Of a DNA stretch of 37,018 nt, positions 22,801 through 32,500 are shown in pieces; the first letter of the stretch is position 1; each line of letters starts with the position of its first letter. This DNA is from a virus: positions 1 to 37,018 of the IMG/VR virus record IMGVR_UViG_3300025601_000053. The stretch is one strand, 5' to 3'. Position numbers and translations under genes: made by a program. The notes beneath the pieces are model-generated. The model saw nothing but the letters and a program-made list of their open reading frames with translations, made no database searches and was not told where the DNA came from.

Positions 22801-25576
22801 ACGAAGCGTGCATTGCCTCGTGCATGAACGTGCCTTCGGTTAACCCGTTCTCGGGGTTAAGTCCTATAGTGTTTGTGCTTGGGTTGTAGTACCCGCTAGT
22901 TCCTGTTTCAGTAGGAGCAACCTCTATCGTAGGGGTTAAGTTCTGGCTACGTATCTTACGCATCAGCCGTTGAGCAGGGCCTTTCAAAGTAGGAATTAGA
23001 GCATCTAAAACAGCGTTAAAACTAGCGCCCTGTAACATTAGTTCCGTTATCTTGGCACTAAGCGGGTTGCCCTTAAACGCGGGGGCCTTGTTAGGTAAGA
23101 GGGCTTCCGAAATATATCTTGGGTCAACATTGGAGTCGGCATCTTCAGCAGCCTTCTTAGTCTTAGATTGTTCATCTGCGACTGGCTCTTGTGTAGCATT
23201 TCTTTCCTGTGTTCCGTTTTCGGTTTCATTATTGGGTTGCGATGTGGTCCGCGCATTGGGCTCCTGTGAAACGGTTGGATCGACTACTACTTCCCCAGCC
23301 GGAGCTGATTCCTTCCCCTCTAACTTACGTGCAAGGGTATCGTACTTAGTGGATAAGTCTTTGCTGTTAGATTTTTCTGCGGCTGCGTACAACCCAGCAA
23401 CTATTCCCTGCCGTTGTTCAGGTACAGCTAAGTCTTTCCCTGCGAAGATAGCCTTCGTAGGGGCATTAGCGTTTAGCCCTTGGTCGTTTATAAATTTGTT
23501 AAGAGCTCGGCCTACTAGGGGGCCTCTAGTTTGCTCCCCGGGCACACCATCAAAAATATCACCCTGCCGTGTATCTGGGGCTTGGTCTACTAGTGTCTGG
23601 TACTCCGCTTCTATTTCAGTGTCGGCGTTGGACGGTGGGCTAGACTCAAAGTCTTCATATCGAGCACTCACAGTCTCAACCGCTTGCAGGCGCATAAGGG
23701 CATCTCGTTCCCTAGCATTAGCCGCGGTAACTTCTGGGTTCTCCACAACAGGGGCAAAGTCTAACCCTTCTTGGGTGTCTCTCCCGGTTGATCTAGCTTT
23801 TAGCGCAGCGTCCGCTGTTTTTCTAGCTGCAACTGCCTCTCGTTTAGCTTCGGCCACAGCTTTTTTGGCTGCGGATACCCGGCTCTTATCTTCGGCGTAG
23901 GCCCCTCGTTCTGCTTTATTTACGGCAACAGTGGCTGCTTTTGCCTCAGTTTCTGCTTGTTTTATATCCGCCTTTCCCTGTGCGGCCACTGTAGCCTTTA
24001 CTCCCGGCAGGTTTGACTGACTACCGCCGAGTTTCTGGTATCTGGTGCGGCTAACTATTTCAAAAACTTCCCGTTCCTCTGGGTTAAGGTCTGCACGCCG
24101 CTTGTTAGCATCAAAGGGGATATCTCTAAGCCTAGCGTACTCAGCAGCGTCGGACAGTAAAACCCGCTCGCTGAGGTCTTGCTGCACTGTCTCTACTAGC
24201 TGCTTCTGTTCGGCGGTCAAGGACTCAACTGTGCCCTCACTGGGTATGCTTTCGTAAAAGGTGTTGCCTCGGGCTTTAAGTCTTCTGGCTTCTGCTAAGG
24301 CAGCATCCAAACCAACCGCGGGCTTAGAAGTAAACTTGCCGTTCTTAGTTAGGTTAAAGGGGGCATTCTTATTGGCTTCTTCCCGCGCAGCTCGACCCTC
24401 GGCTTGGGCAAACTCGGCTATAGTTAAATTCTGCTGGTTGGCATCTAGCCCGGAAGTTGTGCCCGTTAACTCAAGCTGGTCGGTTATACCCGTTTCCGCA
24501 GAGTTAATATTCTGTTTAGCCTCCGTAGCTTCGCGTAGAATCTTGGCCTCATTCATGCTTGCTAAACGGCCAGTAAGCGCACTTTTCTCACGAGCACCAG
24601 AGGCAGCCCCACCAGCGGTACCATACGCACCACCCGCAGCAGCACCACGAACACTGGCCTCCATAATGCGGTTCCATTCTCGACTACCAAATATTTCTGG
24701 GTTTTCGTCAATGAATCTTTCCGCGGCTATACTTATACCTTCTTGGGCACCCTCAGTAACAAACTCGCCTGCAACCCCCTTAGCTAACCCAGCAGTAGCC
24801 CCGCGCAATGCGCCAGTAGACATACCAGATCGTTTTAAGATTGCCTCTACTATTCCTTTTTTAAGAGGACCAGTTAAGTTCTTGGCTAAGGTATTTGGGA
24901 GAACAGAGTCTAGGGCTGCGGCAGCGGAGCCAAACAAAAGAGAGGTACCCGCGGCGAGCTCGCCTGTTTCTTCATATATGTTCTGGAATACTTCTGGAGC
25001 ATTTAAAGCATACGACCCAAGGAACGCACCCGCCCCCGTGCCTACAGCGGCTTGAGATGCCACTGTCTTTGCTGCCGCGATTTTAGCTGCTTCTGTAACA
25101 GCCTTAGATGCAATAGCCCTGCCCCCTAGCAAAGCAGGTGCTGCCGCTCCACCGGTTAGAGCAGTTGCAAGGGCCAAACCCATATTAGGCAGTTGTTCAC
25201 CTGCGGATTCTGCGACAAACTTAATAGCATCCCCTATACCCTCAACGTCTTTATAGCTGTCAAAGACCGCGGGAGCTGACCTAGATAAGGCTTCTGCTTT
25301 CTGGTTAGCCTCGGCCAACTGGGCTTCAGCGTACTCATCAAACCCAAGAGCACTACCTACCAGAGCAGGTATAGTGTCCGTGATGGTAGAACCAAACCTA
25401 GACTTGCCCCGCTCAAAGCCCTGCCCAAAAGCCTCACCCACGCCTACTTCGCGCTTCGCAGGTTTAGGGGCTAAGGTGCTAATCAAGTACGAGATAGCGT
25501 CTTGCTCAGTAGCCCCCTCGGGGGCAGTTACTTCGTGCGTAGTGCCATCTGGGGCCGTAATCTTGTACTGGGGCAT
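19808..25576 (-). CDS. Very large virion/injection protein with HExxH motif, 1922 aa
   Basis: Starts MPQYKITAPDGTTHEVTAPEG, a small N-terminal segment seen in several phage internal proteins. Then come Ala-rich, possibly membrane-interacting segments (about residues 130-220), a long Ala/Lys/Glu-rich coiled-coil zone (about 530-640), and FMHEAMHASL with His919, Glu920 and His923 forming HExxH, a candidate zinc peptidase site as in polyvalent phage proteins. Further hydrophobic helices follow in the last third (for example AAYNLYLLGSVSAAVVNLSAI). Size and place as the last gene of the late arm suggest an ejected internal virion protein, like T7 gp16 in role; the assignment is by architecture, not by direct match. 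Confidence 0.75.
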   Translation of the reverse strand: MPQYKITAPDGTTHEVTAPEGATEQDAISYLISTLAPKPAKREVGVGEAFGQGFERGKSRFGSTITDTIPALVGSALGFDEYAEAQLAEANQKAEALSRSAPAVFDSYKDVEGIGDAIKFVAESAGEQLPNMGLALATALTGGAAAPALLGGRAIASKAVTEAAKIAAAKTVASQAAVGTGAGAFLGSYALNAPEVFQNIYEETGELAAGTSLLFGSAAAALDSVLPNTLAKNLTGPLKKGIVEAILKRSGMSTGALRGATAGLAKGVAGEFVTEGAQEGISIAAERFIDENPEIFGSREWNRIMEASVRGAAAGGAYGTAGGAASGAREKSALTGRLASMNEAKILREATEAKQNINSAETGITDQLELTGTTSGLDANQQNLTIAEFAQAEGRAAREEANKNAPFNLTKNGKFTSKPAVGLDAALAEARRLKARGNTFYESIPSEGTVESLTAEQKQLVETVQQDLSERVLLSDAAEYARLRDIPFDANKRRADLNPEEREVFEIVSRTRYQKLGGSQSNLPGVKATVAAQGKADIKQAETEAKAATVAVNKAERGAYAEDKSRVSAAKKAVAEAKREAVAARKTADAALKARSTGRDTQEGLDFAPVVENPEVTAANARERDALMRLQAVETVSARYEDFESSPPSNADTEIEAEYQTLVDQAPDTRQGDIFDGVPGEQTRGPLVGRALNKFINDQGLNANAPTKAIFAGKDLAVPEQRQGIVAGLYAAAEKSNSKDLSTKYDTLARKLEGKESAPAGEVVVDPTVSQEPNARTTSQPNNETENGTQERNATQEPVADEQSKTKKAAEDADSNVDPRYISEALLPNKAPAFKGNPLSAKITELMLQGASFNAVLDALIPTLKGPAQRLMRKIRSQNLTPTIEVAPTETGTSGYYNPSTNTIGLNPENGLTEGTFMHEAMHASLAQALNNPNLAVTKELFAFFSDIQGSLSGLYAGESMQEFAAELAANQQLVALLKGMKPPKGNQSYFAYIADIIARFFGFRKDQTAYTEAVRLVENVLDISQDVEPSLETKLFSGTPAMGNSAMGELLTMGSTLVGKKKEDLRNTISNLTNDAGAKSLLSKVFAGLRLNDLIRLYSKKVPQLVALRDAILLRQGQTQIGLQRIQKNYRRFKKIAKAHPNKLLELGKIASEARRLRFDLVGIHKEFDPSTLSPAKQAQFTALSNRLRNLDKNGDLQGMYKEIVMEYKDSYNKLLKFTFEGVKAGTQKDILMAQFTRDNPIIGYVPFRHPGEYFIRYEDINTNQIMQVGFVSNAKRKDFIRDNQAVIKKDSETFTDRMEEVTFDPKGMPSGSFIAKLMNQVETQNQRDQIYQVMLSMYPDSSFMQRTRKADELGGESYDLLQGYSETALRFNSKLANLAHAPAVEEALAGIAELGAKRTNLDNGDIQAVANEIGKRSGFIRSPSYPAMTGFLTTAAYNLYLLGSVSAAVVNLSAIIMLGLPKLAADFTFGSANTQMLKAMKVASRRGDKGWQFDERYKTLVETLDEFGQREHTLQKELQDGANASVDEFDSVGSKFLDILSYPFTAAEKYSRATVAITAYELALASGKTKKEASVYARQVVMDVHTTGMAAEGPRLAQGSIGRVMFTFKSWIWNSAVQTAFAANGAVKGADPETKRKARSEIIGIYAMSATVAGVNGLPFFGAAATFANIIAALIPDDEEEPFNARTWTREFVGDFAFKGPVNAATNLEISNRTGIANGLLFREDPYSIEQNGYVLTAIMQAMGPVGSYALGVERGAGKLLEAGEYSRFMETILPSAARNVLKAGRYYFEGARTMDGAPIDTDINGYNLFMQAFGFSPADLSNTYEKRGDAANYESKVLARKQKILKRYYIGATTGDLELANEAAMELMKFAQRYPALVKSNTLSSSFKSRQSYEQKLIKGLKFNDALTPELNERFFDGD

Positions 25577-25588
25577 ATGCGGCTAGTC

Positions 25589-28375
25589 CTATTCTATTAG
25601 TTTAGCGGAGTATCCCGTTGTATCGAACATTGGATTACCTTGCGAGCCCGGGCTACTTGCTCCCATACCGAAACCAATACTATTTAGGTACGCTTCTTGT
25701 ACGGCTGGGCCGTGCTCATCTATATCTGCCTGAGTTACTTTGTTGAGCTCTATCCCGGCGGCCTGAGCTACTCTTGTCTTGTACGCAATAGCGGGCTCCG
25801 TTGTAAACTCTATGACAATATCCCGGCGTTCTGCATCCAACCTAGCCCTTGCTGTTGCCTGTCGTTGTTCTTGGGCTGCCATTGCTGCATCCCGCTTTAG
25901 TTTTTGCTCGTTAAGCCCGAGCTTTAGTTCTTGGCGACGGTTATCTTGTGCTTGCCCATACTCAGCACCAGCACGGCCCATTGATCCAAGTGCTCCAGCA
26001 GTTGTTACAGACTCAGAGTTAGAAAGCATCGCTATAAGGCGGTTTAAGTCTAACCCTTCTTTATTCTCTAAGGCAGCTATTTCCGCTTGTATACCACTTA
26101 TTTCTTGCGCCTGTTGACGACCCGGTGCTCCGCCCTGTGCAGCATACCTACCAGCCGCGGCTTGGGCATCAGGGAAGGTTTCAGCATCAAACTTTTTCAC
26201 TTCCCTATCCACTCCCCTATTCACTCCTAAACTTTCTAGGAACTTTTGAGCTTCCGCATCTGTCTGGGCTTGTATTCTATCCGCCTCACTGGCTCTTGCA
26301 CTTCCTACCCTATCTGCTACCTCTAAATATTCGGCTTGGGAAATAATCCCATTGTTCCGGGCCCTTTCAGCCGCGGCGGCGGTAACGAGAGCCTGCTTTA
26401 CTTCTGGGTCAGTATCCCCTCTTGTAAAGGATTCACCAGCAAGTTCCCCAACAGCACTGTTAGGAAGCGCCCTAGGGTTCCCTTGCTTGGCAAAACCTTC
26501 TGCGTTTTTCTTTGCTACGTCTGCCCTCATCCTTGCAAAGAAACCAAGCTCCGCATCTTCAGGGGTTTGGGGCTCCTCACCCCTAGCGGCCTCTTCCATA
26601 GCAAGAGCCAAAGCATCAGGTATAGTTGGGGCGTTGGCCCGGGCTTCTTCTTTGTTGCCTTGGCTTTGTGAAGAAACTGCTGCTGATAACATAGCCATTA
26701 AGTTATTTCGCCGTGCAATCGCTTCGTCCGTATCTGCTTCAACCAAGGAGCCGTCTTCCCCATTGTAACCTTTGATGTTAGCCGCTGGGTCTGCTTGGTT
26801 AACCATATCCTGAGACTCTTGCTGCATACGCAGAAACTTAACTATTTCCGCTACGCTTGGCTTACCGGCGGGCTGTGCTCCTCTAGCCGCTGGGTCTGCT
26901 TGGTTAACCATATTCTGAGACTCTTGCTGCATACGCAAGTAATCCACAGCAGAGTCTACCTTAGCCCGCTGGTTATCCTGTTTCTCTCCTACGCGCCGCA
27001 AACTTGCAATGCCTCCTTGCTCTTTATCATCCGCATACTGGTTGACTGCACCTTGAGCTTCGGGCGCAGCTTGGCTAAAGGCATCGCGCCTAGCTTGCTG
27101 TTTCCTACCCATATTCTGAAGGGCAGCTATACCCCCTGTAGGTTCTACAACCTCTTCCTCTGCAACAGGAGCCGTGGGCATAAGGGCAGCTATACCCGCT
27201 TCGTTCCGCTCTAACTTTTCTCGGCGCATACGCTCAGAATAGCCTTCTGGTTCTTGAGTAGTAATTTGTCTACCCCCCGCAAAATCCAGTGTGCGTTCAG
27301 GGCGCATATCGTCCATTATCTTACGGACGTAAGGTTCAGTTTGCCTACGCTGCGGTAGTACACTCATGTCCCGGCCTGAGGCCATAAACTTATCAGCATT
27401 ACCAAACCCAGCGTTATAGGCAATAAGAGCTGCCTCTACGTCTCCGTCGTATCTGTCAAGCATAGCCTGCAAATAGTCTCGTGCGAATCTACGGCTTTCC
27501 ACTGGGTCAAAAGAATTTTCTATAGGCTTAACCCGGAATCCCGGCTGCCTAGCAGTAGAGGGCAGTATTTGAAAAGCACCTTCTTCACCCGCAGCTCCCA
27601 CGGCGTTTGGGTCACCGCCGCTTTCCGCCATCATAAGAGAGTCTAGTAAAGCCTCTATGTCTAGATTGGAGTCGCCCCCAACCGACCCACCAATAGCCAT
27701 ACCCGGACCCGCGAGGATACCTTTAGTGCTGTCGATGTACTGCATAACAGCCGCTTGCTCGTTGCCCATTTGCCCTTTTAATTCCTGTAGGTGCTGCTGG
27801 GCTTGCATCTTACTCTCGGGAGTCTGCGCTTTGTTAATGCTATCTGTTATAGCCATGTACTGGTTGGCAAACTGTTTTATTTGGGCATCCCCCACAGGAG
27901 ACTTAGGTACTGCTCCCATAGTAGGTATAGGGGATGCACTCACATTACCGCCTTGAGCATACCCAACGATACCGCCACTAGCCATCTGGTTCATGTTGGG
28001 TGCAGGCATACCGGGCATACCAGCAGCAGGGCGAAGCGCAGCTTCTTCAGCCATACGTTGCCCTTTAATATTCATACCCGGCTGTAGCGCCGATAGGGTG
28101 GATGCAATACCGCTCTCGACCTGCCCTTTAACAGTAGGGGGTGTAGGTGGCTGGTACTGCATTTGCTTTTCAGAAGCCGCGGCTTGTAGGAGCTGCAATG
28201 CCTGCTGCTCTTTCATAAGGGCACTTAGTGCTGGGGGTATGCCACCCCCCACAACTTCTTCCGCCATTGCTTGCTGTGGGGATTTGTTTTGTTGTGGTGT
28301 AGGCATGGGAAAACCCCCGCCAACGGATTGCGGAGGGGGGATAGAATTTAGTATACCTGACTGAGGCATTTGCAT
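25589..28375 (-). CDS. Virion protein with lytic transglycosylase (SLT) domain, 928 aa
   Basis: Residues about 240-340 form an SLT-like domain: LDSLMMAESGGDPNAVG with Glu251 as the likely catalytic acid, GAFQILPSTARQPG, and ALIAYNAGFGNADKF. Such domains cut peptidoglycan so that the genome can pass. The N-terminal 130 residues are Pro/Gln/Met-rich; after the SLT domain come low-complexity helical segments, including a duplicated LRMQQESQ(N/D)MVNQADPAA segment. It lies between two other large structural genes and is probably part of the ejected internal machinery. Start 28375 (MQMPQSG) is the first Met of the frame. Confidence 0.85.
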   Translation of the reverse strand: MQMPQSGILNSIPPPQSVGGGFPMPTPQQNKSPQQAMAEEVVGGGIPPALSALMKEQQALQLLQAAASEKQMQYQPPTPPTVKGQVESGIASTLSALQPGMNIKGQRMAEEAALRPAAGMPGMPAPNMNQMASGGIVGYAQGGNVSASPIPTMGAVPKSPVGDAQIKQFANQYMAITDSINKAQTPESKMQAQQHLQELKGQMGNEQAAVMQYIDSTKGILAGPGMAIGGSVGGDSNLDIEALLDSLMMAESGGDPNAVGAAGEEGAFQILPSTARQPGFRVKPIENSFDPVESRRFARDYLQAMLDRYDGDVEAALIAYNAGFGNADKFMASGRDMSVLPQRRQTEPYVRKIMDDMRPERTLDFAGGRQITTQEPEGYSERMRREKLERNEAGIAALMPTAPVAEEEVVEPTGGIAALQNMGRKQQARRDAFSQAAPEAQGAVNQYADDKEQGGIASLRRVGEKQDNQRAKVDSAVDYLRMQQESQNMVNQADPAARGAQPAGKPSVAEIVKFLRMQQESQDMVNQADPAANIKGYNGEDGSLVEADTDEAIARRNNLMAMLSAAVSSQSQGNKEEARANAPTIPDALALAMEEAARGEEPQTPEDAELGFFARMRADVAKKNAEGFAKQGNPRALPNSAVGELAGESFTRGDTDPEVKQALVTAAAAERARNNGIISQAEYLEVADRVGSARASEADRIQAQTDAEAQKFLESLGVNRGVDREVKKFDAETFPDAQAAAGRYAAQGGAPGRQQAQEISGIQAEIAALENKEGLDLNRLIAMLSNSESVTTAGALGSMGRAGAEYGQAQDNRRQELKLGLNEQKLKRDAAMAAQEQRQATARARLDAERRDIVIEFTTEPAIAYKTRVAQAAGIELNKVTQADIDEHGPAVQEAYLNSIGFGMGASSPGSQGNPMFDTTGYSAKLIE

Positions 28376-28386
28376 ATTAGTTGTCC

Positions 28387-29559
28387 TTAAGTTTTAGGGA
28401 GGATGCCGACGCTCTGCATGAGTCCCAAAATACCACCTGCCCCACTAGTAAACTGGGATAAGCCACTAGGCTCAGCGTACTCATAAGACTGCGTTTCAAT
28501 AGGCAAGCCCTGCAATAAAGACTGCATGTACTGTACTTTCTTGTAAGGGTCGTCCCGCTCTAATTCGAACTGAGCCATATCCGCGGCTACTTGCTCCCCT
28601 TGCATACCTCTTTGTACAGCGCCTGCGCCTTGCTGAGCGTTTAGCAGACTGAAGCCATAGTCGTTGTTCTGCTTCTGCGCGGCCATATCACGTACCGCTT
28701 GGGTGTTAAACTGACCTGCTTCAAAGTCTCTATCCGCCATCAGACGAGATTGCTCGGTGTTAAACTGACCTGCCCCAAAAGCTCTATCCGCCATCAGACG
28801 AGATTGCTCGGTGTTAAACTGACCCGCCCCAAAAGCTCTATCCGCTCGCTGACGCTCTTGTTCAGTGTTAAACTGTTGTTGTGCTTGGGTAAAGGCATCT
28901 CGATACCCACTACCCGTAATACCCGCCATCCTATCTAGCATACCCCTGTCTAACTCCGCAGAAGCAACAGCTTGCCGACCCCCACCAAAAGCACCGGCTT
29001 TACCATATTGACTCCGCATAGCCTGTTGGGCTATCTCGTTCTGCCGGTTTGCCGCGTCATACTGCGGCTGCAAAGCTCCTTGTAGGTAAGGATTCATGTA
29101 TTGTTGAAGCACACTGCTAGACATGGGTATGTTGCTTTGGCCGTCTACCGCTTGTTGAGCTGTAGGGGCATCGTACCCCGGGCCTGTAAAGGATGTAGGG
29201 GTGTAAGCATTTGCCGTTTGAGTAGGGGACAAAGACGAAGCGTAAGATGTAGGGGTGTAAGCATTTGCCGTTTGAGTAGGGGACAAAGACGAAGCGTAAG
29301 ATGCAGGGGTATAAACGTCCCCAGTATACGTGCCGCCAGTGACTGCGGTCCCCATCCCAGTAGGAGTACTTAATGCCCCTAGTCCTTGGAAGGCATTGGT
29401 TTGTAAAGTAGACGGCCCCGCGGTTAAAGCGCCGCCATATCCTTGGTAGGGCTCAGAGGCAAGAGCGCGTCCACGCCCCAGCATATCAGTTACGTATGGC
29501 CCAGCCCAGTTACTTAGGGTGGATTCTTGTGCTAATGGGTCGCCTACTTGTGTAACCAT
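28387..29559 (-). CDS. Virion structural protein with 18-residue repeats, 390 aa
   Basis: Starts MVTQVGDPLAQESTLSNW just after the upstream 1142-residue gene. Two tandem repeat sets lie inside: YASSLSPTQTANAYTPTS (two near-identical copies plus a partial third) and FNTEQSRLMADRAFGAGQ (three copies plus a partial). Between them is a Gln/Ala-rich segment with YMNPYLQGALQPQYD and AFGGGRQAVASAELDRG, a pattern I recall from structural proteins of marine podoviruses. The Gln/Asn-rich helical repeats suggest a filamentous or internal part of the particle. No enzymatic motif is visible. Confidence 0.75.
   Translation of the reverse strand: MVTQVGDPLAQESTLSNWAGPYVTDMLGRGRALASEPYQGYGGALTAGPSTLQTNAFQGLGALSTPTGMGTAVTGGTYTGDVYTPASYASSLSPTQTANAYTPTSYASSLSPTQTANAYTPTSFTGPGYDAPTAQQAVDGQSNIPMSSSVLQQYMNPYLQGALQPQYDAANRQNEIAQQAMRSQYGKAGAFGGGRQAVASAELDRGMLDRMAGITGSGYRDAFTQAQQQFNTEQERQRADRAFGAGQFNTEQSRLMADRAFGAGQFNTEQSRLMADRDFEAGQFNTQAVRDMAAQKQNNDYGFSLLNAQQGAGAVQRGMQGEQVAADMAQFELERDDPYKKVQYMQSLLQGLPIETQSYEYAEPSGLSQFTSGAGGILGLMQSVGILPKT
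28703..28875 (-). repeat. 54-base tandem repeat in the 390-aa gene
   Basis: Units start at 28703, 28757 and 28811, with a partial fourth at 28865. The two central copies are almost identical over 54 bases. They code FNTEQSRLMADRAFGAGQ, so changes in copy number stay in frame. Confidence 0.9.
29192..29305 (-). repeat. Second 54-base tandem repeat in the 390-aa gene
   Basis: Two identical 54-base units (29192-29245 and 29246-29299) and the beginning of a third, coding the SYASSLSPTQTANAYTPT repeat. Complete identity points to a recent duplication. Confidence 0.9.
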
Positions 29560-29569
29560 TGTATTTCTC

Positions 29570-32500
29570 CTACCCTAAGTATTTGCGGGGGTCAATTTCA
29601 CGCCCCTGATTCGGATTGCCAGTACGGTCTTTACGTAACCGGTCCATCATACTGTATAAATTCTCCGCACCGGCATCAGAGTTACCGTTGCCTAGGTGAC
29701 TGACCACATCCGCGGGTATTACAAACTCGCCGTCACTGAGTCGAGCTGGCTCTTTGTTGTCTATTGTAGCAGGAACATCATCCGCCATGCCATCTGTAGG
29801 GCCTCCTAAGTAATAGCCCTGCCCCCCAACAGCCCCGCCTTCAGCGAACTCATTTGGGTTATTATTAAAATATCCTACTAACTCGTTAACCTCGTTCTCG
29901 GATATGCCAAAGTACCTTGCGGCTTCCCCTGCTAGATTTGGGTTTGCATTTATTAGCCTAGAGGCACTTGCAACTTCTGCGTTGGTATAATCCCCATCTG
30001 CTTCTATACCTGAAAAGGCGCTACCCTCTATTAGGTCTGCCGCTTCTCCAGCGGATATTAAGCCCCGTAGGTATTGCTGGTATAGGGCCTGCGAAACATT
30101 ATAAGCATTGGCTTGGCTTGTCATAGCGTCGGAGGCTGTTTGGTTTTGGGTCGCTACCCTAGCTGCCTCTGCTGCCCGTGCGTTTGTCACCCTAGCTGCC
30201 TCTGCTGCCCGTGCGTTTGTCACCCTAGTATTTTCTGCTGCCTGTGCTGCTTGTAGTTGAGCTTGCGCTGTTGCCTTGGCCTGTGCATCTGCTGTTGCTT
30301 GCGCTGCTATTGCAGCTTGGTTAGTGTTGTACTGGTTAGTTAGCCCAGTTGTTATATCCGCTACTTCAGCATCGTAGGCATCTATACGGCCTTGAGTAGC
30401 AGCCCTACGCGCTCGGTTGTCTTCTGCTCCTAGGAAGTACTGTTGCTGGGAGGCTACCCCCTCGTCGTTGGTTACCGTCTCCATCTGCGGGTTGTATAGC
30501 CCAGTAGCCGGTGTGTTAAAGTAGTTCCTTCCCGCGCTTCCAGCAGGGCGCTCCCCTACGAAGGCATCTGCTTTAAGGGATCGGTCTAGATTGTAGGAAG
30601 GTACACCCCCTTGATAGCCTTGATTACCTCCGCTATTACCCCCGCCTCCGCCGCTGAGTCCCGCAATACCTCCCGCTAGGGCCCCTATAATAGACCCTAT
30701 TTGTTGTCCACCGGTTAACCCTACGCTACCACCGGGAGCAAAAGTTTGCATGGGTAGGGAGGCTAAGCCTCTGCTGTGTCTGTTATTGCGACTGTTGTTG
30801 TTCACTTCGCCACCTCTATTGTAAGTGCGTAATAATTCATCTTTTTCATCCTCTGTAAGCTCTGGCGCAAATATAGAGTCCCCACCCACGTCAAATAAGT
30901 AATCTATATCTACTAAGTCCCCGGGAGTTACCCTAACCTTGCCCGGTGAACTTTGGGGATACCCAAAACCGCCGCCTCCGCCACCACCGCCAACTTCGCC
31001 ACGAGGCGGGGCTTCTCCCCGAGGGGGAGGCGACATAAAGTCTTCTACAGAATAAGTTTGAGCGCGTATGTCGGTGGGTATATCAAAATCATAACCCGTT
31101 GATTTAGGGGCAGAAGGGCCATCTGCAACAACTGTGTCATCAACAACTGTGTCATCAACAACTGTGTCATCAACAACTGTGTCATCAACAACTATGTCAT
31201 CAACAACTGTGTCATCAACAACTGTGTCATCAACAACTGTGTCATCAACAACTGTGTCACCAACAACTGTGTCATCAACAACTGTGTCACCAACAACTGT
31301 GTCACCAACAACTGTGTCACCAACAACTGTGTCATCAACAACTGTGTCACCAACAACTGTGTCACCAACAACTGTGTCACCAACAACTGTGTCATCAACA
31401 ACTGTGTCACCAACAACTGTGTCACCAACAACTGTGTCGCCAACAACTGTGTCACCAACAACTGTGTCATCTATTGAGTCTGGGGTTAAGTTTGGTCCAA
31501 CAACACCGGGGGCCACATTCCCATCACTGGTACTTGCAGTGGCGTTTAACAACTGATCTATTGGGTCTGGGGTTTGGTTTGGCCCAACAACACCGGGGGC
31601 CACATCCCCATCACTGGTACTTGCAGTGGCGTTTAACAACTGATCTATTGGGTCTGGGGTTAAGTTTGGTCCAACAACACCGGGGGCCACATTCCCACTA
31701 ATTATATCCTCGGCGCTATCTGTTTCAGTACCAGTAATGTCTACCCCGAATACAGTATCAGCATCATTCAGGGTTGTAGCGGATACTACCGAGCTCCCTA
31801 CCTCTTGCAGCCCTTCTATAGTTTTTTCAATGTTTTCAGTGCTAACCCCCAGCTCTTCGGCAGCAGCTCCGGTAAGTATTTCTCGTACTGTTGAGGCATC
31901 AATCACCTCTTCCGCAGCAATGCGCCCTGAAAGTACACCTGTTACTTTATTGAGTATGGCATCCAGCGCCGCGTTTCCCGTTGTCACACCAGTCTGTGTT
32001 CCAGCGCCGGTGGTACCCGTATTTATTACTCGACTTCCCCCAGTCTGGCCCCAAACTACAGTACCCGATTGAATCCCACCAATAATTTTTGTGGGGTTAG
32101 GGAGGCGTAAAATCCTAAATACCTCATCTATTGCGTCCCCTACTTTGCTTGCTACCGCGTTAACCCCACTGGATACAGTGTTTTGCACAGAGTTAAGTAT
32201 GTTGGTTGTGGGCACTGTGCCGGGGGTTGCTACACTGGTAGAGCCAAGAGTGCCGGGAGCAAAACCTAAGGTATCAAATAAATTGTTGTAGTACTCCTCA
32301 GTTTCCTCGGGGGTCATGGGGGTGTTGGCAGCTTGGTTTGCTTCAGCAGCAAACCTGTTTTGGGTTTGCTGGATTGCACCCGCTAGGTCAAACGAGTCTT
32401 GGAAGTTACTGTTGTTATAGTTGTTCTGTATATCTGCCAGCGTTTCTTCTAGCGTGCGGGTGTCTGCTGCATTGTTAATAGCTGTCCGGGATGCTATCTG

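Noticed and set aside
23052-23900. Long open frame of 282 codons on the plus strand
   Set aside because: It lies antisense inside the 1922-residue gene, in its Ala/Lys/Glu-rich zone, where the complementary strand tends to be free of stops. The product (Ser/Ala/Leu-rich) has no recognisable motif.
24261-25055. Open frame of 264 codons on the plus strand
   Set aside because: Antisense to the Ala-rich N-terminal part of the same large gene; composition effect, with no ribosome-binding or protein-family support.
31127-31471. Regularly spaced repeats that might suggest a CRISPR array
   Set aside because: The units are contiguous 15-mers without spacers and are in frame with a long gene.
31134-31556. 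Repetitive plus-strand frame coding SSTTV repeats, and a second minus-strand frame coding LLVTQ repeats
   Set aside because: Both are other-frame readings of the 15-base array whose real frame codes (G/D)DTVV within the 1142-residue gene.
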